Assembly (NCBI GenBank): GCA_016748015.1
Contig: JAAOMT010000460.1
Location: 34,948 to 98,947 of the forward strand
DNA from: Geosiphon pyriformis
Lineage: Eukaryota > Glomeromycota > Glomeromycetes > Archaeosporales > Geosiphonaceae
DNA length: 64,000 nt
Reading direction: 5' to 3'
This document shows, in pieces, positions 11,884-24,831 of this stretch; the stretch's first letter is position 1, and each line of letters starts with the position of its first letter. The notes beneath the pieces were generated by a model. That model had not been told where the DNA came from. It searched no databases and worked only from the letters and a program-made list of their open reading frames with translations. Made by a program: the position numbers and the translations under genes.

Positions 11884-14800
11884 CAACAAAAATTAAAAAC
11901 TTTAATATTATTATTATTAAATATAATACACTAATAAATAACAAAAAAAAATAGTATTATATAACAATAAAAATAATAAAAAAGTAATTAAACTTTAATA
12001 AATGAAATATACAAAATCAATCTTATAAATATTTTAATTGCTATTCTTTTTAATAAGCAATAAAAAATTTTGAAAATAATAAATAATCTGTATTATTAAC
12101 AAAAAATAATACTTTTAAAATTAAATATTAAATATTAATTGTAATTTTCAGTAAACATTTATTCAATATACTTTATAAAAACTAATAATTATACAAATTA
12201 AGAAAAAAAAAGAAAAAAAAATTTTATATTATTGTATTAATCTTTATTTTAAATAAATTTAATCTAAATATAAATAAATTTTTATAACTTTAAAAAATTC
12301 TGTTTACATATTATTAAAAAAATATTAATAATTATATTAATAAATAAATAAAAATAAAATAAAATAAATAAATAAATAAATAAATAATTATATTAATAAT
12401 TATTTCTAAAAATAATATAATTAATTAATAATATTAATAATTAATATATATAGCTAATTATAATTAAGTAAATACATAAAACTAAAAAGTAAAAATTTTA
12501 TTTATAATATTATTTTTCCAAAAAAATTGAGTTTTAACAAAGATATAAAAATCTGTTACAATATTAATTTTGAATTCAAAAGATTAAATTTTTATATAAA
12601 TTTTTTGGCTTTTTTGCAATAATCAAAATTTTTAAAATATCTAAATATATAATATTTATGATTTTTATCTAAATTTATAATATACAAGTTGTTTTTCATC
12701 TATTTATAAACAAAAAATTTTTTATTATTTTTTAAATATATTAAAAAATATATTTTTTTTAACAATTATATAATTAAATATATACTTTTTTATTTTGCTG
12801 TTAATTTTTTGTTTTTTTATAACAGTTTTTTATAAATTAATAACAAAGTATATTCTAATATTATTTTTAATTATTATTTGTTTTTTAATAGTAAACAAAA
12901 TATTTAAATAGTTTTTTATTTAATATTTATAAATAATAAGAAAAATGTTTTGTATATTTTAATTAAAAAAATATTTTTTTATACTAATTAAAAATATGTT
13001 TAATTTGGAATTAAAATAACTTTATTTATAACTGTTTTAGTATTATTAATAAATATTATAAGTATTATAACAATTAATAATTATTTGGGTTTTTTATAAT
13101 ATTTTTTAATTTATATATTATAAATAAATTAATTATTAAATATTATTTTATCTTATAAATATAAAATTTATGGTGAATACTTTGTTAATTATAAATATAT
13201 TTTTTTAATAACTTAAAAATTTAATTAATATTTAAGAACTAAGTTATTAATATTTAAAAAAAGTGTTTTTTAAGTTTTTTTTAAATGTTTTTATCTTTTT
13301 ATAAGCAATTATTTATGTTTTTATCAAAAAGTTTAATATTGTTTTAAGCTTTTATTGTAAAATATTTTTATAATTAAGTTGAATTATTTTTTTAAATACA
13401 GTCTTAATATTGGTTACAATAAAAAATATTGTTATTTGTTTATATAAGTAAAAAAATTTATAATTAATTATATTATAATTTATTATTTAATAAACAAAAA
13501 ATACAAAAAGCAAAACTTTTTTTATAAATTTATTTTTTTATTGGTTTTTGTTAAAATTTTGTAAAGTATTTAATTAAAATATTCTAATTTATTAGTTTAA
13601 AAATAATAAAAAAAGAAGTATTTATAATATACTTCAAGTTTTTTTTATTAATAAGTTAATAAAAGTTTTTTTTTATTTAAAAGTAGTTTTTGCTAATATT
13701 TATTTTTATATATGATTTTTTGTAAATAAAATTGGTAATTGAAATAATTTTTTAATTAGATATTGTTTTGACTTTTATTTATTTTATTAGGTAATTTGTT
13801 GTTATAATATATTAATTTTTATTAAAAATTTATTAATATTAATTTTAATTCTGTTAAAAAATTAACTAATAAATATTAAGTAAATATTTTTTTTATTAAC
13901 AAATATTAATAATATTTTGCTAATGTCTTTTGAATTGTTTTTGTTTTTTCGAAATGTTCTGTTAAAAAATTAGTGTATATATTATATATTATAATTTTTT
14001 TTCTTAAATTAGATAACTTTTTAAAATTAATTAGAATCTTTTTGGTTTCTTTAATATAATTAGTTTTGTTAAATTAAGTTTTTATTTGATTGTTTTTATA
14101 AATGTTTTTTTTTGTTATTAATTATATTTTGGCAGATATTATTTTTTATTTAAAAATTTAATAAATATTGAATAGTTTCTAAGTTTATTATTATATTTAG
14201 ATTAAAAAAATTTAAATTAAATTAATTAGTTATTACTAATTTGTTTTTTATTAGATAACTAATTAAAATAAAATATTTGTATTTTAATTGCTTATTTTGT
14301 AATACTTAATATTATAATTGTATTTATTTAAGTATATAATTTAATAAATAATCAAAATATTTATTTTAAGTTTTTAAATATATAATTATATTATAAAATA
14401 TATAAAAATAAATTTTTAATGTTTTGATTTAAATATTTTGTTTATTAATCTTTGAAAAGTAGATAAAATATTTTTTAATCTAAAAAACATTATAATAAAC
14501 TTATAAGTTTTATACTTTGTAATAAAAACAATTTTTTTTGTTAGTAAAATTTATTTTTATTTGTTAAAATCTAGTAGTTAAATTAATTATTGTAAAATAA
14601 ACTGAATTTTTAAATTTATTATAAGTGTTGTTAACTTTTAAAAATAAATATATATTTATTTAGTAATTGTATTTAATTAAAAATAATTAATACAAAATTA
14701 TAAAGTTTTTTTTTTCTTAAATATCACAATAATTAAAAATGATTATTTGTTTTTAGTTTTTATATAAATCTAAGCTTTTTTATGTAGTTTTTTTTTTAAT

Positions 14801-16332
14801 AAATTTATCATTTTGATAATTAATTAATAAAATTTTAGATAAATAAATTAAACATTTTTAAGTTTGATCACATGTTAAATGAAATTTTTTGACCAAAATG
14901 TTTTTTTTAATATTAATTTTTTGGTTTTTTTGCTGGATTTTTTTTGCTTAACTATTAATAATTAAATGTTTTTTGTATAGTTTTAATTTTTTTATTAAAA
15001 ATTAAACTTATTAGTTTTTAATCTTTAAAAAAAGTTAAATATAATTTGAAAAATAAAAAAAATAATTGTATTAATATTAAACATAAAAACTATGTTATTA
15101 ATAATTCTATTTTGCTTTCTTTTTTAAATATTTTTCTAAGAATATTATAATTAATAAATAAGTTTTCTATTAACTATTAAATTTTTGCTGTTTGTTTATA
15201 TATTATTTAATGATTTTTTATTACTGTTAAAAGTAATAAAAATTAGTTTGACTTTTTTTTAAAATGCTTAAAATTATTAAAATTATTATTGTTGTTATTT
15301 TGTTGTTATTTTGCTATTATTGTTATTACTATTAAATTATTTTTAAAAACACTATTTAATATTAGCATTTATTTATAATAAGTTTTATTTTATTACAAAT
15401 AAAAAATTCACAAAAATTATTGTGTAATCTTTAATTTTAATATTTTTATATCAGTTTTAATACATATTTTATTGATTTAGATAAAAATAGCTTTAATAAT
15501 TTTTAAGTTTTTTTTAACTTTATAAATATTAGTTATAAGTCTAATTAATTACTCAAATATTTTATTTACAAATTTATATATATATTTAAATTTTTACTTA
15601 TATAAAATATTTATATTTACACTTAAATTAAGATCAAAAAAACAAGTTAAAACATTATTAATAATATTATAAAAACTTAATTTTTTAATAAAACTATTAA
15701 TAAAAACCAAAATAATATTCAAATCAGTTTTTTTAAATTAAATTAATTTTTTTTTGGCTTAAAATTTAATTTATTATTTATAATTATACAATATTTACAA
15801 TATTTAAAAGTTTAATAAACTTTTTTATATTAAATAAAACTATATTAATATTATTAATATAAAAACCAGTATTTAATATGTTTTATATTTTTAAAGCTTT
15901 TAAATTATTAAAAAAAACCAAATATATAAAAATCTTTTTAATTTAATATTAAATTTTAATTTTAATTTTTTAGTAATTTTAGATATTAATTGTTTTAACT
16001 TAAAAAACTTTAATAATAACTTATTTAAAATACAATTAAATTTGTAAAACAAATTTTAGTAATAACCCGTTCTTTTCGTAATTTGCCTTATGTCAATATT
16101 AAATATTTTATTAGCTAATAAACACAAAATATTCTTAATAAATTTATATTGTATTCAATTTTTTAGTTATTTTTAACTTATTAAATACATTAATTATAGC
16201 AATAACTTTTAACAGAAATAAATTTCTAAAATAATTTATTTAATATTTTTAATATTTTTAATTTTTAATTTTCATTAATTTTTGTTTATTTGTTTATATA
16301 AAAAATTTAAATATTTAATAAATAAGAATCAA
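11884..16332. other. Very AT-rich gene desert
   Basis: About 4.4 kb with hardly any C or G. It is A-rich on the + strand up to about 12600 and T-rich after. The T-skew matches that of the decayed reverse-strand elements C and E, which hints at another reverse-strand retroelement relic, but no LTR or protein motif could be confirmed. A tetranucleotide AAAT tract lies near 12340-12388. Confidence 0.5.
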
Positions 16333-17228
16333 TATTATTAGAAGTCTTTGGTCTTTTTTTCTGAATGTTATTATTATTGGTTTGCTATTAATTTTTAATT
16401 ATTAAAAGCTAATCAATCTTTGATAACTGAATTTATTTTTAAATTATTTTCTATAATTTGAATCATTAAACTTATAAGTAAAATAGCCAATTTTATGCCA
16501 GTTATTTATATAGTTACTTTACAATAAAAATCAACTTTTTTCCAGAAATTGTTTGTCTAAAAACTCACTAAAATATGCAGTTATTTTGCTGTAAAAATCA
16601 ACTTTTTTATAGAAATTTTGTTTGTAGACTATTCTAATATATATAGTAAAAAAATATAAAAATAAAATAAAATTTTTGTTTAAGAAAATTGTTTTCTGTT
16701 CAAGTTTAAAGTTATTAATAGGTTACTAAAATTAGTAGTTAATTAATTTCAAAACATTAGTTAAAATTTTAAGGAATTTCAATTCGTAACTAATTAAAAC
16801 AAATTATGTTTTTTTTTTGAAGTATTTAATCTTTATTGATTTGTATTAAAAAACTTGTTTTAAGAGTAATAATTCTAAAATAAGATATATTTTTTCAAAA
16901 AAAAAGCTCTTTTTTTATACAACTTATTATAATACTAGTCTTTAAACTTGTATTTTTTTTTTGTTATTATTTTAATATATTAAAAATACATTTTAGTAAA
17001 CTATAAATTGTTTTTACAAACTATGAATTATTTTGTGAAATTTTACAAATTTTGGTAAATTCTTAAATGTTATAAAGTTCAATATATTATATAATTTAAT
17101 TATTATATTTGTGTATTATACAAATTAAATTATTAATTAAATAATAATATTTGATAATTTGATTAAATAATAATAAAAATTATAAGAATAATTTTATGTT
17201 AATTAATAATTAAATTTTATTGAAAATA
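16333..17228 (-). repeat. 3' LTR of element C (A-type)
   Basis: About 896 bp, similar to the 974-bp LTR of element A over its whole length. The end (GAAAATA) sits just before a decayed polypurine tract (TTTTTTTTCAAG; in A CCTCCCCCTCAAG). Nearly all differences from A are C-to-T or G-to-A. Confidence 0.8.
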
Positions 17229-17900
17229 TAATTTTTTTTCAAGACTAAGCTCTGTTAAAGTTTAAGTACTATTTGTAATATCTAAATAATAATCTAGTAT
17301 TATTAAAGTAATTTAGTCTGAAAATTATTAAAATTTTAGTTATATGAACTTATTAATATATTGTATCTTTATTGGTTAAAATATTGAACTTTATAAGACA
17401 TTTTTGCAAGTATTAAATAGGTATGAAGTCTAAAAACTATTCTGAGTTTGTAATATGTATTTGTTAATTCAGTTGTTATCTTAAATTTATGGTGTATTTG
17501 TTTTTATATAACTTTGAGAGTAAAATTAATTGTTTTAAGTTTTAGTTTTTATTAATGCAGTATTTTTTTAATTTGCAAATATTAATAAATAGTAATATAT
17601 TTACTGTTTTTATTAAAACACAGTTGAAGTTTTTGTTGTATTGTGACATTTAGAAAAATATTAATAGAAATAAGGTTTTTTTTAAAGCTTGCTTTAAAAG
17701 TTTTGGTAAGTAACTTTTAGAATAACTTTTTGTGTTTTATAAAAATAAAAATTTGATAATTATTTATTACTGAAACTTAGTTTTTTTCTGACTGTAATTG
17801 ATTTTATTTTCATTAATTGTTATAGATAGGTCAAAAAGTGGTTTCAAAGTTAACATTAATTTTTGGGCTAATTGTTAAATATTTCAGAAAATAAGTATTA
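17229..17900 (-). pseudogene. ORF3 relic of element C
   Basis: Nucleotide-level alignment with the ORF3 of element A (25585-26304) is clear, for example the blocks beginning CAAGACTAAGCTCTGTTAAAG and TTAGTCTGAAAATTATT. Many in-frame stops. It shows that the third ORF was already present in this older copy. Confidence 0.6.
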
Positions 17901-19430
17901 TAAAGTTTAAATATAAAAATAATAAAAGTTGATAAAAACAAAAGAATAAAATAAAATTATTTTTGGTATATAAATTTTTATATATTTTTTGGTTTAAATA
18001 TTTTTTAATAGTTATTTTACAATTTTATTTAACATTTTTGTGTTTATTTTAAAGGAAATACTAATATAAAAATAATTTAAATGTTCAGATTTGATTTTTA
18101 TTCTATTATAACTATTGGTTTTAAGTTTTGAAGAATATTTTTAAAGTTAATTAAAAGAGAATATATATTAATTTGTAAAATTAATGATTTTGGATTGGTT
18201 CTAGAATGATAATATTTTAATTAATTTCTATATACAACTTTTGCTAATATTTTGTTATTAAATCTTAACTTTTATAATCTATTTTCTAGGATTTCATAAA
18301 TATAAAATAATCTATCTTATTTGTAATTAAATTTTCTATTCTATTGTTTTTCAGCTTTAATTCTGTATAAAAAAACTTTATTTTTAATTTTAAATTTTTT
18401 AGTAATAAGTAGTAATCTGTTATTGTGCTGTTTTTTTTGTTGTGCTTAAAAGTGTTTAATATAGTAACTGTATTTTATTATTTTTTTTAGCATGTTAAAA
18501 AGAATATAGACTTTTTATTTAAGTGTTTTTTGAAAGTTTTTTTCTGTAATTGGTTACAAATATGTTTCCATAATAAAATTTATTGATAATCTTGCTATTT
18601 TTTTATAAGATAAGTTAAATAGTATGTGTTTTATTGTATTTTAGTGTTCTATATATTAATAATACTGATAAAATAAATATATCTTATTTCTGTTTAAAGT
18701 CAGTTGAAACTTTAGTTAATAATTCACATAGTGTTTAGTTAAATTATTCAATTAACTTATTTGTTTATAAGTAATAAGGTAATAATAATAATTATTTGAC
18801 ATTAAATTATTTACAAATTTTTTGTATTAAATTGTTTACAAAATGTGTTTTTTGATTAAATAAAAGTTTACTTAAGCATTTATGTTTATAAATAATGTTT
18901 TTGTAGATAAAATTTGCTACTAACTTTACATCTGTTTTTTAAATAACTTTAACTTTAAACCATTTAGTAAGATAATCTATTGTTATTATAATGTAATGGT
19001 TTTTTTGAATTGTAATAGATAGTAATTTAATTAAATTGATATCAATTTTGTCAAAAAATTGTTCTAATTTGATTGAATTTAAAGGTTTTGTAAGGTAAGT
19101 TTCTTTTTTTTTTTTACAACTATTACATAATTCTACATATTGTTGTTTAAGTGTTCTTTAAATTGTATTATTTTTTCCTAAATATATTGATAATAAGTCT
19201 GTATACATGTTGTAAAAAATAGTTTTTTTCTTGTTTTTTTGTATTACTTTAGGTAAATTGGTTGGATTTCTATGATTCAATAAAATTTTTTGTTGTAATA
19301 TAAGAAATATTGTTTAAATTGGTGTTGTAATTGGTTTTTTTACTTAAAGATTAATTTTATAATATAATAAAAATTTCTAAATAGTTTTTGATATTGTTAT
19401 AGTTTTTAATATCTATTGTTTGTTAATTGT
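17901..19430 (-). pseudogene. Integrase relic of element C
   Basis: Collinear with the integrase of A (26448-27833). Recognisable stretches include the GPF/GKF region near 18290-18350 and the block around 18720-18900 that encodes the ERFN-like part and the second catalytic region in A. Stops are frequent and no frame is open for more than a few dozen codons. Confidence 0.6.
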
Positions 19431-19439
19431 TATTGTTAA

Positions 19440-20674
19440 ATTAGTGAGTTATTAATTTTAATTCTAATTTTGCTTTATTCTTAAAAAACTATTTACATTG
19501 GTATGTAATTTTTTTGGTTTATAGTAAATAATATACTTATAATTAGCTAGAAAATCAGTCCATTAAAATTGTTTTGTACTAAGTTCTGAATTTTTTTTGT
19601 TGAATTATTTGAAACCGATATTGTTAGTAATAATATCAAATTTTTTTCTTTTTTATAGATACTGTTAAAAGTATTTAAAAGCTTAAATAATAACTATTGG
19701 TTTTAATTTAATAGATTTATATTTTATTTCTTTGGATTTAAAAATTCTACTGGTATAAATAATAACTTGTTTATTGCTATTTTTATCTAATTATAATAAA
19801 ATACTACTAAATACTATATAAAAAGCATTAATGGCTAATTAAAACTGTTTATTAAAATTAGAATAGGTAAAAATTAAAGCTGTTGTCAGTTTTTTTTTAG
19901 AGTATTAAAAGTCTATTGATATTTAATATTTTTGTTGATTAAATAATTGAATGATTTGGCAATTTTCGAAAATTTTTTAATAAATTTTTAATAGTAAAAA
20001 GCTAATCCAATAAATTTTTTTAATTTAGTGGTATTTTGGAAAATTTTAAAATTTTTTATAGTATTAATTATTTTTGGATTGAGTTGAACTTTATCTTTGC
20101 TAATAAAAAAAGTTATAAAATATTGATAATTCAGCAATAATTTTGACTGTATCTGTTGCGGTCTGCTCTCAATCTTGGACTTCAAAAAACTCACCATAAA
20201 AGAAGAATAAATAACATGTTTAAAAAAAAATAAGCTTGTTTTTTTGAAGTGGTATTTCTCAATGTTTAACTTTAATTCTGTTTTTTATAATTATTGAAAA
20301 ACTTTTTATAAGTAAATAAAATAAGCTTCAAAAATTAAAAAGTAAATATTAGTATTATTCAAATAAACAATTACTAATTGTTATAGAAGCTTTTTGTATA
20401 CAATATTTATAAGTTATTAAAATATTGCTGCTGTATTGCAAAGTCTAAAGTTAAAAAAAACTTGGCTATTTTTAAGACATTTAGTATGTTGTTAATTCTT
20501 GGAAGAGAATAATTTTTTTTAATTATTATATTATTGAGTTAACAATAATTAACATAAAATCTGATTTTCCCATTTTTTTTTGACTAAAACTACTAATAAG
20601 ACCTAAAAACTTTTTAATAGTTAAATAAAACTATTATTAAGTATTTATTGAACTTTTTTTTGATAAATTGGTGG
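19440..20674 (-). pseudogene. RNase H and RT relic of element C
   Basis: The reverse frame at 19988-20197 encodes the RT thumb/connection seen in A (stretch NPKIINTIKNFKIFQNTTKL followed by GLAFYY; in A the matching GLAFYY stretch is at 28348-28602). Upstream, about 19500-19890, lies the RNase H region. The RT is cut at 20674 by element B; the rest is at 40671 onward. Confidence 0.65.
20671..20674. repeat. 4-bp target duplication of element B (left)
   Basis: GTGG before the 5' LTR and GTGA (40667-40670) after the 3' LTR. The one difference is G to A, the prevailing mutation in this window. Confidence 0.6.
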
Positions 20675-21506
20675 TATTACTCATAAAAAAGAAACAAATA
20701 TAGGAAAATAGTAGATCAATAGAAAAATAGTATTTAGCACGTGAGCACATTGCTTAGCAATATAGAGCAATATTAGAAAATTAGGGCACATTGTTTAGTA
20801 ATGTGAGCATTGCTCAAAAAATCATAACACATTGCTCAAGAATGTAAGTGATCTCATAAAACATTAATTATATATATAGCAATAACATTAGAAGTAGAGA
20901 AATGAGAATTCTCTCATTAAAGACCTCTTAGTTTAGATTTTATCTAAGCAACTTTCCATTCACAAATATTAATAAATAATTATTCACCATTTCAATCCAC
21001 TCTTCACTATCAACACTTCATGTTGATAGCAATTGATATTTAACCACACTGAAACAATAGCTCTTGATCATGGCTATAGATGGATACTAACTTGCACATT
21101 GTCTTGGCTCATTTTTTTATTTTCTTTTATTTTTCTTTTCTTGATTTTATTGTTGTATATTAACTGATTAAGGATTAAAACACTGAGTAATTGACGTTAT
21201 GAATAGCCTGGTAAAAAACCCAGAAATAAGAATAAAATTATATATATATTAATAGATAGCTTACCAGAAAGACACAACTGTCAAAATAAACTGGCCACCA
21301 AGTTGAAAACAGAAATTGGGAACACCACACACCAACCAACTACTTCATCATCGAATCTCTGTTCATTATACAAAAGACTCTCAATCAAACTCTTCAGATA
21401 AAAACAATATACCAATATTACCACCATCATCCATCAGAATAAAGAACTGAGCACCAGATTATGGATTTGTTATTTGATTTGAGACCCCAAATAATCATCT
21501 ATAACA
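20675..21506 (+). repeat. 5' LTR of element B
   Basis: 832 bp, matching the 3' LTR at 39753-40666. It begins TATTACTCATAAAAA and ends ATCTATAACA. It contains three units of a palindromic minisatellite (20745-20846) and a TATATATA stretch near 20870 that may be the promoter. The 3' LTR is 82 bp longer, mainly because it has five minisatellite units. Confidence 0.9.
20745..20846. repeat. Palindromic minisatellite in the 5' LTR of B (3 units)
   Basis: Units of about 40 bp each start with the near-palindrome GCACATTGCTTAGCAATGT, which could form a hairpin in DNA or RNA. Here the units are partly decayed. Confidence 0.7.
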
Positions 21507-21508
21507 TT

Positions 21509-21526
21509 TGGTGCTTCTTGTAAGGT
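21509..21526 (+). promoter_or_regulatory. Primer-binding site of element B
   Basis: TGGTGCTTCTTGTAAGGT starts two bases after the LTR end. TGG is complementary to the CCA end of a tRNA. Element A has TGGTGCTCTTCC in the same place, so both families probably use a tRNA ending in AGCACCA; the identity of the tRNA is not determined. Confidence 0.6.
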
Positions 21527-21548
21527 ATAATCCTACAGAGAACTAAAA

Positions 21549-23623
21549 GTGGCAGAATCAGAAATCATAGGGACAAACCATTTAGGATTTGCCAAATCTT
21601 TATTTCAACAGTACAGCCAACAATTAAGCTTAACCAACAACTATTATTCAGCAGAATCCACTTTCAACTTTTACATCAATGAAAAGATCACAGACTGCCT
21701 AGGAGGAACAGTTAATATTGAATTAGCAAGAGAAAACTTTTATAAAGAATTATTTCAACATACCAGTTTACCAAGAAACTACAGTTTTGTACCAATCATC
21801 AGGGAAATTAATCAAACCATTGAAAAGTATACCTAACAACAATTCCCCATTACCTACTCAGACAAAGGCAAAGAAAAATTGCAAATTCCAGCAGTAACAC
21901 TAAAACAAATACAACCACCTAATTAGAAAAAAACCCGAATTAAATCACTCACCAATCCATCATACCATTATATACCAAGAAGCACCATCAACATCTTATC
22001 AACAGGTGTATTCACATTACACGTAACATTAACATTTAGCCGACTCCCATTCCAAAGTAAACAAAAGAAAGCAGAGTTATTAGGAACTTACAGCAATTAT
22101 TTTGAAGGATTTAAATCATGATTACCAACGCCATCAGGATTCCAATCACTACCACTTCAACCAGATTTCAGAAACACAAGTCCTTAGAAAATAATAGAAT
22201 CAGAAGAAGAAGAAGAAGAAGAAAAAGAATCTGAAGATCAAGAATTTACTTACCAAAACCTGATCACGGAAAACTCAGAATTTGGAACCCCGAATCTTCA
22301 AACTCAGCAAACTTCAAATTTAGAAAATCCGAAAATTGAAACTCTGAATTTTCAAACACAGCCCAATCAGAACGCTCAAAATCCCGACTTTAATAATCAA
22401 CAACACTTACCTCCAGTAATCGTGATCAATCCACCATTAGCTCCACCAAATGCCCAAGAGCAACAACAGCCACAACCACTACTTCAACAACAAATTCAGC
22501 AGCAACCACAACCCAACTTAGATCCAATGGCATATGCACCAATAGCCAAACTCGAAAAATTCACCAGTGAAGAAAACAATGCCCAAGTATGGCTAAATAA
22601 TGTGGAGAAAGCCATTGCAACTAATGGATAGAATAATGCCAGAGTCATGCAAGCCATCCCATATTTTCTCCAAGATACTGCCAATTCCTGGTATCAAAGC
22701 CTAGTCAACAAATCCCAAGATTTTAATGCATTTAAAATTGAGTTTTTAAGATATTTCAACAACAATAACAGCATTAACAGACTAGCAAACATCTTCACTA
22801 CTATCAAACAAGAAGAAAATAAAGCAGTCACTACTTACTTAGGATGCTTCCACAGGAATCTGCATCAGATTCAAGCCATTGATGCCAATTATTTTATAGT
22901 GGCCTAGATCCTGAATCAGTTTATTTGTGGAATATGCAGTAGTATTCTGCAACACATATGTCCAATGCATCCTGTCAATTTGCAAGCAGCCGTTACAAGC
23001 ACCAGAGATTTTAAAGCAACTGAATTAGAAATCAACTATGCCCAAGCCATTAATCTAGTAATGAATGAATCATCTGAATTAGATTCCAAATTGAAACAAT
23101 TTAGTGATTCCATCAATCAGAAATTAAAGGGATACTTAGCTAACAATTGCACAATTTATCAACCACCACAACAATGCAATAATTTCAGAAATGCAAATTA
23201 TTTCCAGAATCAGTTGCATCCATCATCATTGACCAATCAACAGTGGCAACAGGAAACATGTGTTTGCCACTATTGTGGTAAACAAAGACACCTACAAATC
23301 AATTGCCACCAACACTTAAATCACCAACAATTGGAAAATCAATATCGAAACTCTGATCACCAGTTTCAAATTCCAAATAACCCACCAAACTTAGAGCCAT
23401 ATCATCAGAATTACTTACCTATAACACAGCAGCCACCTTATCAACCACCAGTATATCAAATGCCAATTTATCAACCAATGACACTGGCAATTTATCAGCC
23501 ACAGCCACAACCCATTTATTTACCACAGCCTCAGATAATATATCAGCCCCAACAAATTCAAACACCACCACAGAACTTACCACAAAATAAAACTCAAAGG
23601 CTGAGATTGACCCAACAAAGCTT
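21549..23623 (+). pseudogene. Gag of element B
   Basis: Frame 3, interrupted by stops (for example TAA 21834-21836, TAG 22629-22631 at a Trp position, TAG 22905-22907). No in-frame ATG is seen near the 5' end; the first frame can only open at GTG 21549. The capsid-like part (about 22530-22960) has the retrotransposon gag pattern WLNNVEKAIATNG...AIPYFLQDTANSWYQSL. A CCHC knuckle CHYCGKQRHLQINC lies at 23265-23306. The tail (23400-23590) is rich in P, Q and Y with YQPP-like repeats. The frame runs to 23623, where an inversion breakpoint falls; in the inverted segment the same frame carries on (antisense of 24831 to about 24675) and ends at a TAA. Confidence 0.85.
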
Positions 23624-23809
23624 GTAACTATATAAAGCAACTGGCATGGAATTGGCCATTCCACTTATAAGCCCAACAGTTCAAATTATAGGAGATAATT
23701 TAAAGATAAATTCAATTACTAGAGGTCCAACTACTTCCTAGAAACGTGAATTCACAGCAAATCAACATTAACAACATTCAAGAAAAGAGACCAAAAACCT
23801 CCAGTAACA
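23624..23809 (+). repeat. Inverted first 186 bp of the left LTR of A
   Basis: It matches the reverse complement of 33542-33727 and ends in CCTCCAGTAACA, the LTR terminus. It is followed by ACAA (23810-23813), the complement of the TTGT target duplication. Confidence 0.85.
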
Positions 23810-24211
23810 ACAATGATATGTAGATTGTTGTGGTATAGTGTAAGAATTATACATGGTGGTGCTGGTGGATATTGATTCTTCTTTCTTCTCTTTTCCTTTT
23901 TCTTTTGACTTTTCTTCCCATTCCCAAGCTGGTTCTTCTAATTTATAGTTGGTTTCCCAGTTTTAGTTGGCATTCTAGGTAAATTCTTTTTTCTACTTTC
24001 CTTTGCTATTGTCATCTCACAAAGGTACTGACAGCAGCTCATTGTGTTCTGTGTTGGCCCAGAAAACTTGGTAGGCTTCCCAGGTAAGTTTTTTCTCTTC
24101 TTCCTTAAATTCGATGAGTGGTGTTGTCAAATTAGTGGTCTTGAAATGGCCACACATGGCTGGTACATGTGTGTGTCAACTATTTTGGCTCAGTTGGAGC
24201 TCCTGCATTGT

Positions 24212-24562
24212 TCAGTCTAATATGGCGTTGGTTTTAGATAACCAATCATTCTCTACTAATGCCTGATATTGGGTTGCTTTTATCACTAGAACTTTGATGG
24301 GAATGATGATGCCATTGACTTCAAAAAGGAAGTCATCAATCTCACCAATAGGAGTTTTGGTTGCTTCATCAGCAGTTATGATCCTGGCACTGGCAGCATG
24401 ATCAACTTGGTGACCTAATTGGTCCATGAGTTGTTTTGTAATGATGCTGCCAGCTAATCCACTGTTTAAAATCAGTTTAATGAAGTGACCATTAACTTTG
24501 GCATCAATGTACATGACAGTAATAGGTTTTTTTTCTAGAACAGCTCTACTAAATAACGGCAT
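24212..24562 (-). pseudogene. Aspartic protease of element B (inside the inversion)
   Basis: A retropepsin-like domain of about 110 residues that would cut the Gag-Pol polyprotein. The pattern VMYIDAKVNGHFIKLILNSG followed by SIITKQLMDQLG corresponds to MYTKAEVEGKTIRLILDSG in element A and to MYIDIKVDSYFIKFILDSN in element D. The catalytic Asp of the D-S/T-G motif is Asn here (AAC), a single G-to-A change, so it would be inactive. The domain ends with YQALVENDWLSKTNA, conserved in A (YQALVGNDWLQKANS). The upstream part (ESLNTIFPFELEE) matches A (LSDIFPFEFKANE). Confidence 0.85.
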
Positions 24563-24831
24563 GGTTGATGATTCTTCAAGTTCAAATGGGAAGATGGTAT
24601 TCAGAGATTCATTCTTAGTAATAGTAGCTGGCGGAATGTTGCTGGTAAGTGTTGGGTGTTGGTTGGTTTTTGGGTTATTGGGTTGAGCGTTTTTTGGGGT
24701 GACCAGTAGACTTAAATAGTTTTGAGAATTCAGATTTTGGGCATACCTGGTGCCCGAATTCCATTGTCAAGATTTTGTTGGTTGTGTAGAAGAACTGGGG
24801 ATCAGTTGGTAAACTACCATTGACAATCTCC

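Larger units (their letters stand above)
16333..20674 (-). mobile_element. Ty3/gypsy element C, left part (3' LTR, ORF3, integrase, RNase H, RT)
   Basis: The sequence is collinear with reverse-strand element A from its LTR start (TGTTACTGGAGG in A, TATTATTAGAAG here) to the RT region. It stops abruptly at 20674, where the 5' LTR of element B begins. The matching continuation resumes at 40671, after element B. C is the host of the whole nest and hence the oldest copy. Its protein-coding content is destroyed by stops, but the domain order is readable against A. Confidence 0.85.
23624..24831. other. Inverted segment of about 1.2 kb
   Basis: This block is turned around relative to its neighbours. 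Its left end (23624-23809) is the first 186 bp of the left LTR of element A in reverse orientation. Its right part carries the B protease on the minus strand although B is a plus-strand element. Turning it back joins gag (23623) to its in-frame continuation, places the protease in the right direction, rejoins the LTR of A to 24832 with the loss of one base, and reveals a TTGT target duplication for A. The related element D (60875-64000) has the uninverted order. Confidence 0.85.

Noticed and set aside
24498-24686. Plus-strand frame with a hydrophobic C-terminus
   Set aside because: Antisense to the B protease in the inverted block.
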